From NCBI GenBank assembly GCA_021734255.1, contig JAIPJM010000003.1:1-61516 (forward strand): DNA of 61,516 bases, written 5' to 3'. Under the pieces are notes generated by a model. The model did not search any database. It was not told the DNA's origin and saw only the letters and a list, made by a program, of their open reading frames with translations. The position numbers were made by a program, and so were the translations under genes. Numbering within the stretch: position 1 is the stretch's first letter; every line of letters starts with the position of its first letter. This document shows positions 8,129-17,717 of the stretch, piece by piece. The stretch comes from Fidelibacterota bacterium. Lineage in GTDB: Bacteria; Fidelibacterota; UBA8477; JABMPR01.

Positions 8129-10993
8129 CTACTTCAGGTAGGTCATTTTTCCGACCAATTGAGTTTCACCTGAAACCAATCGGTAGAAGTACAGGCCAGA
8201 AGATACAGCCTGGCCGCTGGCATCAAGGCCATTCCAGCTGACGTCGTAGGACCCGGCTGAGAGCGACTTATCAACCAGAGTGATCACATGTTGTCCCAAT
8301 TGATTATATACCACCAATTGCACCTTCTGTGTTTCTGGAATCCGAAAGGCGATCGTCGTTGTTGGATTGAACGGGTTCGGATAATTCGAGAGTGCGAAAT
8401 CCTCTGGTGTGACCACATTGTCAACAGATACCGTACTCAGAAGAAAGTCAGACTTGTAGAGCGGGACCAATTTGTAAGTCGAAGAATCAGCGTAGGTGCC
8501 ATAGTGGTGATACACCCATCCGCGCACTGACTCGTATGTTGTTCCTGCAGGTGGCTGTATGTAGGCACCAGCATCTAGACTGTCCGAATCATCATCCACA
8601 AGAACCCCACCACTTCCATCATCAATGAGCAGAATATCGAAATTCGTGGGGTTGTTTTTAATGATCTTGGCATCTTCAACCTTAACCACAACATTTCCCC
8701 ATTGTTCAGCTGTAGTGGGCCAGCGCAAGTCACCCGTTGCGACTACCGGTTCTTCAGGTACTGGTAAACCGATATCAAGGAGCTGAATTTCGGAAGTGAT
8801 CCATAATTCAGTCATGTTGGAACGGCTTGAGCCCTCCGTGGTGACAAATTCGCTGATCCTGCCCTGCATTTGTACCAGGTCACCCTCAAAAAGGACCGGA
8901 TAAGCAGTAGAATCTGGGTGATAGCTAAGGATGGATGACCAGGGACCACCGTTCACATCCTGGAGAATGAATTTGATCCCATTCCCTGCATAGGAGAGAC
9001 CCGTAGGCATGGTCACAATTCCTTTAACGGTCACGATCATCGTATCCGTGAAGGCCTCATCAAAATAGCTGGTATCACTGAATGAGGGGATCGGGTCCAC
9101 ACCATCGAGTCTGGGGAGTAGGTCGGAATAATTGACCTGTTGAATGGCCTGGATCCTTGTTAGTCCGTCTGCCGTGCTAATGTCGCGGGCAAGACGGGGT
9201 TGAATCTTAAAATCTCCGAAAGAATAATCCATTATACCTGTGATGGAAGCCAGCGCCTCATTTGCTATTGGTGTATAATAGTAATCCGCTGCATCATCTA
9301 CCCGCAACGTATCTGTACCATCACTGATGCTCCACTCACCATATCCCAGGTCAGGATTTGAGACATTAATACCAGTAACTTTGACCAGGCAGCCCTCAAA
9401 ACGCTCCATATCTTCATCAAGCGTGATGGTAATAGGTTCTATAGTTTGTCCTGTGCTTAAGAGCTCGAAAGCTGTTACATCCAGAATCTCCGTCATGTCA
9501 AAATATTCAGCTACCGAGCCAGTGATACGAATTTCATCACCTTCGGCTAGCGCACGATCTGGATCATATACCTTGATACCTGATAAGGCTGTGTCAGCAT
9601 CTTGAATAAAGTAATATCTCAGATCATCCTCTGGATAAAACGCATATGGCTCTGCCGTGACAACTCCCTGGATGGTTACGATTGAATCCACTGCAACCTC
9701 ACCACCCTGAATGGAAGCGACGCTCGTCACAGTACCCCCATATACGATATAGGAGAAGACGGAAGATGTACCGACGCCACCAAAATTATCTGTGGCACTA
9801 ATACTATACTCCACAAGCGCATTCCCAACCTGGGCCGGGATCGTACCGCTAAAGTTATCTCCGCTGCCAGCTGTCATAGCAACCACCATTTCAACACCGC
9901 TGTCAACGGTGTAGTTTAGTGAAGCTGAAGCCACAGACCCATCGTCAATGATGTTGGCTGTCACTGTCACTGCATCAGAGGGGGTGGGACCAGCTGGATC
10001 ATGAACCACATCAGTGATGAGAGGCGAGGGATTTCCGATGGGTTTGAAGTCTGTATAGAAACGTGGAAATATCTGGTAACCACTGTCGTAGGGATCTGAG
10101 TTGTCATACTGACCAACAATGCCCTGTAATTCAAATAAACCGAGCATGGGATCCTGGCCATCTACATCCGTCTCTTTATCGATACGCATGACAGTAGCAG
10201 CACCGGAAGGGTCGGTAATATCCATATTTGAATTATTGCCGGCAGTCGGCCAGCTACCATCAGTGATGCTTACACTATCGATGCGGACCAATTCTGATTC
10301 ATAATCCTCAGGAGCTGCCAGAATTTGAGCGATACTGAGATCCTGAAACTCAGGTAAAGTGTTTTCACTACTTAATACTGTTACATCGCTGGGATCAGAG
10401 ATAATGATCTCAAATTTTCCATTATATGAATCAAGCTCGCCGGTAAGACGAACAGAATCCCCGACAACCAACCCTGCATCAAAATATCCAAACACGATCA
10501 AACCACCCGTCGCGTCCTGCACAGAGTGTTCGGTATAGCTGCCCTGAAAATTTGGGCTGGTCACAATCCCTTCGATACTGACCATAGTCTCAAGCGGCAG
10601 TGTCTTTGCTTCTGCAATAGTAACCAGAGGTGTCAGTTCACTGATCCAGGTCCTGAATGTTGTGAGCTCAGCCGCTGAAACAGTATTACCTGTTGATGTA
10701 GGCGGCATCACATTACCGTAATCGCCTGAATTCTTGATCTTGCCAAAGAGAACTGAATGGGTCGTATCACCGCTGGCAACTCTTAACTCAGGTGCATATC
10801 CGGCGCTTACAACATTAACAATATTCGCATAACTAACACCTGTGGAGAGATCCATACCCGCCTCCGGGCTGGCTCCACTATGACAGGCAATACACTTGCT
10901 GTCAAAGATAGGTTGGATCTGTGTATCATAGTCAATCGTCTGCCCTAAGATGGCAGATGTGATCAGCAACGTCACCAGTATCAATCGTTTCAT
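8129..10993 (-). CDS. Secreted CTD protein with N-terminal c-type heme domain and OB-fold-like repeats
   Basis: This is a 954-residue exported protein with a signal peptide ending AILG|Q. Residues about 20-115 resemble the cytochrome c-like domain of planctomycete-type proteins: YDTQIQPIFDSKCIACH contains CxxCH, and NVMPP may supply the distal Met ligand. The central part has repeated segments such as SIEGIVTSPNFQGSYTEHSVQ, then LTGELDSYNG, and TIQGVVTAEPYAF, the pattern of OB-fold/DUF5689-like domains found in secreted nucleases and phosphatases, plus an Ig-like block. The end is a textbook type A sorting domain: YPNPFNPTTTIAFRIPE, then SGLYFYRLVSG, then KMTYLK. It is predicted to be exported by the T9SS and anchored on the cell surface. 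No nuclease residues are obvious. Confidence 0.75.
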   Translation of the reverse strand: MKRLILVTLLITSAILGQTIDYDTQIQPIFDSKCIACHSGASPEAGMDLSTGVSYANIVNVVSAGYAPELRVASGDTTHSVLFGKIKNSGDYGNVMPPTSTGNTVSAAELTTFRTWISELTPLVTIAEAKTLPLETMVSIEGIVTSPNFQGSYTEHSVQDATGGLIVFGYFDAGLVVGDSVRLTGELDSYNGKFEIIISDPSDVTVLSSENTLPEFQDLSIAQILAAPEDYESELVRIDSVSITDGSWPTAGNNSNMDITDPSGAATVMRIDKETDVDGQDPMLGLFELQGIVGQYDNSDPYDSGYQIFPRFYTDFKPIGNPSPLITDVVHDPAGPTPSDAVTVTANIIDDGSVASASLNYTVDSGVEMVVAMTAGSGDNFSGTIPAQVGNALVEYSISATDNFGGVGTSSVFSYIVYGGTVTSVASIQGGEVAVDSIVTIQGVVTAEPYAFYPEDDLRYYFIQDADTALSGIKVYDPDRALAEGDEIRITGSVAEYFDMTEILDVTAFELLSTGQTIEPITITLDEDMERFEGCLVKVTGINVSNPDLGYGEWSISDGTDTLRVDDAADYYYTPIANEALASITGIMDYSFGDFKIQPRLARDISTADGLTRIQAIQQVNYSDLLPRLDGVDPIPSFSDTSYFDEAFTDTMIVTVKGIVTMPTGLSYAGNGIKFILQDVNGGPWSSILSYHPDSTAYPVLFEGDLVQMQGRISEFVTTEGSSRSNMTELWITSEIQLLDIGLPVPEEPVVATGDLRWPTTAEQWGNVVVKVEDAKIIKNNPTNFDILLIDDGSGGVLVDDDSDSLDAGAYIQPPAGTTYESVRGWVYHHYGTYADSSTYKLVPLYKSDFLLSTVSVDNVVTPEDFALSNYPNPFNPTTTIAFRIPETQKVQLVVYNQLGQHVITLVDKSLSAGSYDVSWNGLDASGQAVSSGLYFYRLVSGETQLVGKMTYLK

Positions 10994-11006
10994 ACTAATT
11001 TCCTTC

Positions 11007-13187
11007 TTATTTAATAACTAAAAATTTGCCAACTTGAATTTCATTGTTATTCAAGTTCTCGACTGTAAAAACATACATGCCTGTGGCAATGGGTTCATCA
11101 TATTGGGTAATGAGATCCCAGGCATGCTCCCCACCTGCATAGACCTTGTTCTCACTGGACAAACGAGCGATATCCTCACCCTGGTAGGTATCACCATTAT
11201 GATCGATCTCATCTACCATATCGCCTCCCAGGGTATAAATTCTGATCGTAGAATGTTCGGGGAGATGCCTGAACCAGATGAGTCGATCTCTTTGACCATT
11301 CCCATCCCAGCTTGCCCTTGCACGATAGGGGTTGGGGTAAACACTTGCCGGTTTGAGTCTGCTGTCATTTGTGGCTACAGTGCCTGGAACAACAGCTCTG
11401 CGGTTTTCATTTCTGGAGCTTTCCAAACTTTCCAGTCCGGTATTCTCATCCCCACTATCATAGGCAGTAATTGAATAGGTTGTATTGTCTGGCCAGCCAT
11501 TCTGAACGCCTTCGTTGACCCAGACGTAATGATAGTAATGACCCTGGATGTTGATCGAATCATGTGCACCATCCTTATTTTTAATTCTGATCAGGTCAAA
11601 CCCAGTATCATAACCAAATTCATCTCCAATAAGATCAAAATCTGCCAGGAGCGAATATTGCTCCTCACTTCCTCTGGTCTTGGCAGAACCATAGATCCGG
11701 TATCCGGCAAAGTCGTATTTCCTGGATACTGGATCGAGGGCGAATTCGGGCGCATTATCCCAGTATAGCGTCACTCGCTGGTCCTCTGCCAGCACAGTCA
11801 TGGATGGGGATGGTGGTGGTTCCGGGACTATGTAGCGATCCAGGATACCATTCTCATTCAGATCTTCCCCGCTATCCAGAATCGAATTACCATTGATATC
11901 TTCGCCATTAAAAGCTTTTTGCGCCCAGTCAGCATTTTTGATGAGGTCCTGTCTACGCGTGAGATCATTGTGTGAGCCTTGATGGGACCAGGGAGCAGCC
12001 AACACGGCAAATACCACGTTGACAGATCCACCCACGGGTAAAATAAAACCATCCCCTTCTGCGACACTTCCAAAGGGTCCGGCTGACACAAGCATCATCC
12101 ATGAGTTGGGAGCGCTTAGCCAGGGCTCGCTATCATATTTCTGGATAAAATCGATATCATAAAAGGGAGAGGACGATAATTTTTGATAGCGCTCAACGTC
12201 AGATTCAGGCATGTTGAATTCTGGAATATCCATATTTTCCGGACTGTTCCAGCGCCATTGATTGTAGTAGGTATACCAATCTCCCTGATTGTCATTATGA
12301 GAAGTGGACCGCTGATTGGGTCCATGAAGGGCCATCAGGCCAAAATAAACCCTGGACCAGCCATCATCTCCATCGAAATCGTATTGGTACCCTATGTTTC
12401 TCGGAAATCCATTGGCATTATAAGAGCGCTCAAAACTGTTAATGTTGTCGTACCAACTAAACCCTGATCCCGGCTCCCAACGGCTTTTATAATTCATATT
12501 GTTTACCGATGCATCTGCCCAGATCCCAGCGAACAGATTCTTGATACCCCAACCGGTACCACTCGTATCCACAAGATCACTTTTGTTGGTGATGGTGTAA
12601 TCCAGAATAACAAAAGACTCCATAAAGGAGTGGCTCCAGGCATATGATTCCAGGTCAACTTCCACCCCCAGGGGTTCATGGTTGATAATATCAGGATTGA
12701 AATCATTGAAAGTTGACAGCAGATCCTGGTGACTTACCGCTTCCAGGGAGAAGTAACTGGCCAGGGGGGACGTCCCGGCAGATGATATGGTGGATCGGGT
12801 GTGAATCGTATCCGCATCGGAACTGGAGGTGTTGAATTCAAAGCCTTCTTCCCCATAATCAAAGGCACCATCAACAATTGCTGTCGATACGCGAGCGGCC
12901 TGTTCTATGCCTTCGATTATTGGAATGCCTCCCAGCCACAATCCGCCATAGCTCATGAGCTCGACCATCTCTCGATCCGTGCCATACTGTTTGTAGCGGG
13001 CTGAGGGTTGATCCGGGTTGTTCCACCCTTCACCAATGATCCCAAAATTTGTAACGGTAAGACCCATTTCACCAACGATGGTATAGTTATCATAATCATC
13101 GATGGAGGCTTTATTTATCTGGGCTTGAACTGAATTATTACAGGTGCATATGAGGAGAAAATAAAGTGCGTATTTGGATAGCCGCAT
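11007..13187 (-). CDS. Secreted CTD surface protein, FCB-type, unknown function
   Basis: This 726-residue protein has a signal peptide ending SVQA|Q. It is rich in Asp/Asn/Trp/Tyr. A calcium-binding-like stretch near residues 430-450 (DINGNSILDSGEDLNENG) resembles an EF-hand/dockerin loop pair. A fibronectin-like segment follows (PPSPSMTVLAEDQRVTLYWD). The C-terminus carries VYPNPYRARASWDGNG, then RIYTLGGDMVDEIDH, ATGMYVFTVEN and VGKFLVIK, a divergent type A sorting domain. It starts the operon running to 177 and is separated by 13 bp from the heme/CTD gene. It is probably an exported structural or binding protein; no catalytic motif is seen. Confidence 0.7.
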   Translation of the reverse strand: MRLSKYALYFLLICTCNNSVQAQINKASIDDYDNYTIVGEMGLTVTNFGIIGEGWNNPDQPSARYKQYGTDREMVELMSYGGLWLGGIPIIEGIEQAARVSTAIVDGAFDYGEEGFEFNTSSSDADTIHTRSTISSAGTSPLASYFSLEAVSHQDLLSTFNDFNPDIINHEPLGVEVDLESYAWSHSFMESFVILDYTITNKSDLVDTSGTGWGIKNLFAGIWADASVNNMNYKSRWEPGSGFSWYDNINSFERSYNANGFPRNIGYQYDFDGDDGWSRVYFGLMALHGPNQRSTSHNDNQGDWYTYYNQWRWNSPENMDIPEFNMPESDVERYQKLSSSPFYDIDFIQKYDSEPWLSAPNSWMMLVSAGPFGSVAEGDGFILPVGGSVNVVFAVLAAPWSHQGSHNDLTRRQDLIKNADWAQKAFNGEDINGNSILDSGEDLNENGILDRYIVPEPPPSPSMTVLAEDQRVTLYWDNAPEFALDPVSRKYDFAGYRIYGSAKTRGSEEQYSLLADFDLIGDEFGYDTGFDLIRIKNKDGAHDSINIQGHYYHYVWVNEGVQNGWPDNTTYSITAYDSGDENTGLESLESSRNENRRAVVPGTVATNDSRLKPASVYPNPYRARASWDGNGQRDRLIWFRHLPEHSTIRIYTLGGDMVDEIDHNGDTYQGEDIARLSSENKVYAGGEHAWDLITQYDEPIATGMYVFTVENLNNNEIQVGKFLVIK

Positions 13188-13325
13188 TTGATTAAGATAA
13201 CCCGACTCCCACCTGTTGGAAGAGAAAATCTCAGGCTCATGATTTTCTAATCAAACGATCAGAAAATATGGCTTAATGACGCGTGATATTCACTGAGGAT
13301 TGTGAGGATTCATGGCGTTCTGAAT
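13188..13325. promoter_or_regulatory. Gap holding the probable promoter of the 13187-to-177 operon
   Basis: This 138-bp region separates the end of the C69 hydrolase gene from the start of the next minus-strand operon. It contains an inverted repeat ATTTTCT (13242-13248) / AGAAAAT (13261-13267) with a 12-nt spacer. It could end the upstream transcript and start the next, but I cannot assign -35/-10 boxes with confidence. Confidence 0.3.
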
Positions 13326-14648
13326 CTATTTCAAAGATATCCCTACAAGTCTATTTTGCTTTTCCCAAAAACGTCGGTAGCCAAACCGGGGCTTCCTGTT
13401 AATGCTTTCAGTTTCCAGTGTAGCGACCAGGGCATCTGTTGTCTCCCGCTCCAGGGAAAATGCTTTCTCTGTGAGTGCAGACCCCTCCTCACGCTTCATT
13501 GACTTGGCTTGTTCCAGCCACTCCTTTTCCAAGGGGTCGAATTCTTTCCTGACCAGATCATGGCGATAATTAAAATCCCTGAGAATTTGTCTGTGCAACT
13601 CCTCGTGCTGCCACCAGAAGATCTCCTCGTCATAGCTTTCGCCTCTATCGCTAACGAAAGATGTCGGAAGCGGTCTTTCATTAAACCACACCGGTTTGAA
13701 AACGGAGGTACAGGGACTGGATGTGGCTGTTATCCAGAATGTATTCAGGTCCTCTGTCAGGTGAGCCACCATAGATGCTGTGGTCTGTGATGCCTTGCGG
13801 GCTGGACTTGATCCAGCATGAGCACAAACCTGATTCATAAGAAAATGTGTATCTGGACGATAGGCGTCATCACCATGGTCTCTCAAATGCGCAAACGCTT
13901 CTTCCAAACCATAGGACTTTTGGCTTAGCAGATCACTGGATCGAGCCTGGCGGATCCTACAGGCTGAAAATTTGGTATAAAATCTATCTGAGTAACATTG
14001 GGCAAAGTTGAAATCCGCTTTTTTCTTCACCCACCCTTTTTCCAGAGCATGGTAGATCAGATCTTCATGCATGAGATCAAAGTCGGAACCAATGGTCAGG
14101 CCATTGCTGATAGCGTAATAGTCCTCAACCTTTTTTGCTACCCATAAATGACCCGCCGTTTCCAGCACCCAGGCTTCATGCGGGTCTGCAATGAGAAAAC
14201 TATTGTGATAATAGAAGGAGTCGTTTTGATAGCCGCCATTGCCTCCCTGACCATGCTCAGCGATCAGCTCCGTTATCGTGTCCAGGGCGCCGCGGGCAGT
14301 ACTACGACGCTCCAGGGCGAGACGGAGGAGGTCCATACCTGTCAACCCGCCTTCCTTGAGAAATGGCATTTTCGTCCACACAGCCTCATTCCCAATGACC
14401 AGCCCCTTGGCGTTGGACCCGATCTCTGCGCCCCACATCCAGAACGGTCGGCTGATAAGGATGGCATTGGTCTCCTCAACCTGGGGGATACTGATGTAGG
14501 TACAATCCACCATTTCACCTGGATCATGCACACATTCGGGATGATATTCCAGCAGCTGAAGTTCTGAAACTTCGCGATCACTGTTCTTCCCGAAGATCAT
14601 ACTCCTATCCTGGGTGACGGAGGGTAATGCTACGAATGTATCACACAT
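13326..14648 (-). CDS. C69-family (secernin-like) Ntn-hydrolase / dipeptidase
   Basis: This 440-residue cytoplasmic protein begins MCDTFVALPSV and continues with MIFGKNSDR; Cys2 becomes the N-terminal nucleophile after Met removal. ISIPQVEETNAILISRPF, then WMWGAEIGSNAKGLVIGNEA closely follow secernin/C69 (U34) peptidases. Family members hydrolyse dipeptides or act as amidases. There is no signal peptide, unlike secreted lactobacillus-type C69 enzymes. It is 15 bp downstream of the DUF6206 kinase-like gene, which is 4 bp downstream of an aminotransferase, so the trio is likely one pathway. The substrate is not deducible: it may cleave or form an amide bond in a small metabolite rather than digest peptides. 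Confidence 0.85.
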   Translation of the reverse strand: MCDTFVALPSVTQDRSMIFGKNSDREVSELQLLEYHPECVHDPGEMVDCTYISIPQVEETNAILISRPFWMWGAEIGSNAKGLVIGNEAVWTKMPFLKEGGLTGMDLLRLALERRSTARGALDTITELIAEHGQGGNGGYQNDSFYYHNSFLIADPHEAWVLETAGHLWVAKKVEDYYAISNGLTIGSDFDLMHEDLIYHALEKGWVKKKADFNFAQCYSDRFYTKFSACRIRQARSSDLLSQKSYGLEEAFAHLRDHGDDAYRPDTHFLMNQVCAHAGSSPARKASQTTASMVAHLTEDLNTFWITATSSPCTSVFKPVWFNERPLPTSFVSDRGESYDEEIFWWQHEELHRQILRDFNYRHDLVRKEFDPLEKEWLEQAKSMKREEGSALTEKAFSLERETTDALVATLETESINRKPRFGYRRFWEKQNRLVGISLK

Positions 14649-14663
14649 ATGTATCGTCTTTCT

Positions 14664-15578
14664 TCATCTATCTATCCTTCCCGGCAGAACAAAATCGTAC
14701 CGTTGACCAAGTAGTTTGACCTTAATAAATCGATCCAGTCTTCGCAAGGCAAGAAACAGAACCCAGATCCGTTTATCTTCAGTGTAATATTTTTTTATTT
14801 CAAGCCTATCCAGAGGCTCCATCTTAGTTCCCAGGTCAGCATTGATCTGTTGAATCCATTCCTCCACAAGATCTGGTCGCTGTTCTTTGAACAAGTTTGC
14901 GATAAGATCGGTGTAGACCAGTCGGCGGTCATAATAGCGATTCATCACTCCCTCAAGAAATAACCAGCGAATGAGCCAGCGCAAGAAAGAAGGCGCACTC
15001 TGCAGGAGTAGCTCGGGATCCAGCACCTCTTTACCGTTTTCGTGCATGAGCGGTGTGCTGGTATCAATAAAAAGCAATTCGCCTGATTCCAGAAAGACCC
15101 AGTTGCTGAGCTGCCCGTCAATCGCTAATCGAACCTCAGGATGCTGCTTATCGTTGTAGCTCCAAACCTTTTCTATTGCGGAGATAATGGAGGTGCCAAC
15201 CCTTGTCATCGTGACTGCATTCTCAGAATGGATGAGCTTATGGCAAAACCGGTGCGGGGGAAGCTGTTTTTGCATGATATAAAGAACTGTCCCACCTGCA
15301 TGCCCTTGCACCAGAATGGTATCATCCGGGGGAATGGTCAATCCTGCCTCCCTCAGTCTATTGCAGTAATTATTGTAGTTTTTGATATACGCAAGTGCAT
15401 CTGCTTCAGAACGGAATAGGGGCATACGTTTGGCGGCGTATTCAGCATTATTATCAATCTGTAGCACGGTGGAGATCTCACCATAACCCAGAACCTTACA
15501 GGGGATCTCTGAAGCAAGCGGGTCAGCAGGATCCAGGCCAGTTTCGAATGCCTGTATGCGTTCCTGAGTCAATTCCAT
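14664..15578 (-). CDS. DUF6206-type protein with kinase-like fold
   Basis: This is a 304-residue soluble protein. It shows pieces of a protein-kinase/APH fold: a glycine-containing start (VLGYGEISTVLQI), an AAKRM segment with a candidate ATP-binding Lys, a hinge region (ILVQGHAGGTVLYIMQKQL), and IDGQLSNWVFLESGELLFIDT, which matches a catalytic D-x-x-x-x-N and metal-binding D arrangement. I associate this pattern with DUF6206. If active it would phosphorylate a small molecule, but the catalytic loop is atypical (DGQLSN instead of HGDLHxxN). It sits between the aminotransferase and the C69 hydrolase, supporting a shared metabolic role. Function otherwise unknown. Confidence 0.6.
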   Translation of the reverse strand: MELTQERIQAFETGLDPADPLASEIPCKVLGYGEISTVLQIDNNAEYAAKRMPLFRSEADALAYIKNYNNYCNRLREAGLTIPPDDTILVQGHAGGTVLYIMQKQLPPHRFCHKLIHSENAVTMTRVGTSIISAIEKVWSYNDKQHPEVRLAIDGQLSNWVFLESGELLFIDTSTPLMHENGKEVLDPELLLQSAPSFLRWLIRWLFLEGVMNRYYDRRLVYTDLIANLFKEQRPDLVEEWIQQINADLGTKMEPLDRLEIKKYYTEDKRIWVLFLALRRLDRFIKVKLLGQRYDFVLPGRIDR

Positions 15579-15582
15579 AGCT

Positions 15583-16890
15583 TCAATCTCTGGAGAGACG
15601 ATCTTTTAGACCGTCTGCTTTCGATTTGAGTTTTAGAGCCGACCGCAGTTTCCTGGCAGAATTCATGGCCTTATCCAGCTTCCTTATTACCCATTCGATC
15701 TCATCATCAGTGATGGTCAAGGGCACCAGAAACTGGACAACTGACGTATCATTATTCGCATATACGACAAGTAAGTCATGGTCATATCCTGCCTTCGTCA
15801 GGGCGGGTCCTGCGTATTCATCCTTTAATTCCAAGCCGATCATAAGACCGGTCTGACGGATCCCTTTAAAAAATTTGGGGTATTTTTGTTGAAGCCCGTC
15901 AAGTTGAGACCTCAACGCCAGGGCAGCAGAATTTACCCGATTCAAAAATTCTGGTTGCGCTGAGATACGTAGCACTTCCTGCCCCACTCGGCAGCCGAGT
16001 TCTGAGCCACCAAATGTCGAGATGTGTATGAACGGGTCCTCTTCAAAAATGCGGTTGAGTGCTTCGCGAATGATCGTCGCAGAAATGGGGTAGATGCCTC
16101 CAGACAGTCCTTTGCCGATGATCACCATATCGGGCTGGATATTGGCATGTTCGAAGCCCCATAACTTTCCAGTGCGCCCCAAGCCTGTCTGTACTTCATC
16201 CATGATCAGCAGGGCACCATGGGCATCGCATATCTCCCGAACTTTTTCCAGATAACCTGGCTCAGGCATGACCATACCCAGCGTTGCTGGAATCGTTTCC
16301 AGAATTACCGCGGCTACTGCATCACTCATTGAGGCTTCCAGGGATGCCACATCATTGAAAGGGACTTGCAGCATCTCAGGTGAGTGGATACCAAATGGGT
16401 CCCGATAGTGGGCATCACCTACAGCCAAAGCCAGACCGGTGTGGCCGTGATATCCTCCCTGTGCTGAAATAATGGTGCCTCTCCCTGTGTGGCCCATGGC
16501 CAGTTTTAAAGCCAGATCAACTGCCTCTCCGCCACCAACACCAAAAATGCATACCTCTAGATCACCCGGCATGCTCTCAGTGAGCTGCTTCGCAAGGTCT
16601 GCCCGATGCTGACTCATGAGATGATGATTACCAATATCCAGGGTCTCCAGACCCTCTTTCAGCGCGTTCATGATCTCAGTATTCCGGTGGCCTAAATTGA
16701 AGACACCGCCATTTGAATGACAGTTGAACAGGCGCTTTTCTTCATTCAAGTCATATAGCCAGGGGCCTTCTCGTCGACCCATGACAAAGTCCATCCCGTA
16801 TTTTTTGAAGAAGTCTGCTTTTCCCCTGGATACGTGGGTAGAATACCGATCGATGATCGACTGTTTTGGGTCAGAATCGCTAATGATCAA
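15583..16890 (-). CDS. Class III (ornithine/GABA-type) PLP aminotransferase
   Basis: This 435-residue fold-type I aminotransferase carries FGVGGGEAVDLALKLA (PLP phosphate loop), LLIMDEVQTGLGRTG (Asp contacting the pyridine N, plus Gln) and IIGKGLSGG with the Schiff-base Lys near residue 260. These are hallmarks of class III enzymes such as acetylornithine, GABA or diaminobutyrate aminotransferases. The TTG start at 16890 overlaps the preceding TGA (TTGA), so initiation is probably coupled to the PorQ-like gene. No arg or lys biosynthesis gene is nearby. With the DUF6206 and C69 genes it probably handles an omega-amino compound; the exact substrate is unknown. Confidence 0.85.
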   Translation of the reverse strand: MIISDSDPKQSIIDRYSTHVSRGKADFFKKYGMDFVMGRREGPWLYDLNEEKRLFNCHSNGGVFNLGHRNTEIMNALKEGLETLDIGNHHLMSQHRADLAKQLTESMPGDLEVCIFGVGGGEAVDLALKLAMGHTGRGTIISAQGGYHGHTGLALAVGDAHYRDPFGIHSPEMLQVPFNDVASLEASMSDAVAAVILETIPATLGMVMPEPGYLEKVREICDAHGALLIMDEVQTGLGRTGKLWGFEHANIQPDMVIIGKGLSGGIYPISATIIREALNRIFEEDPFIHISTFGGSELGCRVGQEVLRISAQPEFLNRVNSAALALRSQLDGLQQKYPKFFKGIRQTGLMIGLELKDEYAGPALTKAGYDHDLLVVYANNDTSVVQFLVPLTITDDEIEWVIRKLDKAMNSARKLRSALKLKSKADGLKDRLSRD

Positions 16891-17717
16891 TAGTTCCAGT
16901 ACAATGAGAGGAAATGTCTACTGCCCAATTTATGACTCATCTGATAATTGGAATAGCCCAGTCTGAAATTGGCCAGATTGACCGTGAATCCAATGGATGG
17001 ATGTACCCTCAATGAAGGCTCGGTACTTTCCAGCTGCAAGCCACCGATGGCTTCGAAAATATCTGCAAATTCGTATGACATACCCAAGCTGAGTGGAAAG
17101 GAACCCGAACTCAGTTCTGTATACAGATCAAGCTCATTGATGTACACTTTGCCAGCCAACCAGGCCTCTGTAGGCAGATCGGTTGCTTCAGAATCAAGAG
17201 CGCTCACCAGGCCAAGATGACGCATGCCAGCACCAACCTGAAGCTGGTCACTTATCGGGTATGCACCGGACAGATTCATACTGAGACCCACTGATGATGC
17301 ATTTACGGTTCTTTCATAGAGAAGTTCTGTAGCTAGCCCCAACCTGAGTTGATCCCATTCCAGAGCATAGGCTCCGCCAAAGGAGAAAATGGAATATCCA
17401 AAGGTGCTAAGCGGTTCCAGAGAAGGCACATCATCTCGGTATTCAAATTCCCCGAAATTGACTGCCGTAACACCTAAAAATGCTTGCTGTAGTTCAACCC
17501 CCAGATGGGCGCCTTGAATATCTTCGATCCAGCTCCAGCCGGACAAGGTCATTTCCGGTTCCGTGTCACCTGCCAGTTCAGCAGGTCTCACCAGGGGATT
17601 TAGATTGATCCCGAGAGCTGCATCACGGGCATCCGTGGGGAGTGTAAGCACATCCCAACTACTTTGCCCATTTACCAACCCGATGAGAACGATGATGAGT
17701 GTTAATCTTTTTCTCAT
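16887..17717 (-). CDS. PorQ/PorV-like outer-membrane protein
   Basis: This 276-residue protein starts at ATG 17717, sharing its A with the upstream TAA (TAATG); a longer frame from 17735 is less likely because it puts a charged extension before the signal peptide. The signal ends LVNG|Q and is followed by SSWDVLTLPTDARDAALG, similar to PorQ and related barrels (F-x-N-L-P-x-x-AR-x-AALGG). Alternating strands continue to SLYWNY. In P. gingivalis PorQ helps anchor the T9SS sortase complex. It follows a second barrel of the same superfamily in a tightly packed gene set downstream of sprA, which supports a T9SS role. Confidence 0.7.
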   Translation of the reverse strand: MRKRLTLIIVLIGLVNGQSSWDVLTLPTDARDAALGINLNPLVRPAELAGDTEPEMTLSGWSWIEDIQGAHLGVELQQAFLGVTAVNFGEFEYRDDVPSLEPLSTFGYSIFSFGGAYALEWDQLRLGLATELLYERTVNASSVGLSMNLSGAYPISDQLQVGAGMRHLGLVSALDSEATDLPTEAWLAGKVYINELDLYTELSSGSFPLSLGMSYEFADIFEAIGGLQLESTEPSLRVHPSIGFTVNLANFRLGYSNYQMSHKLGSRHFLSLYWNY

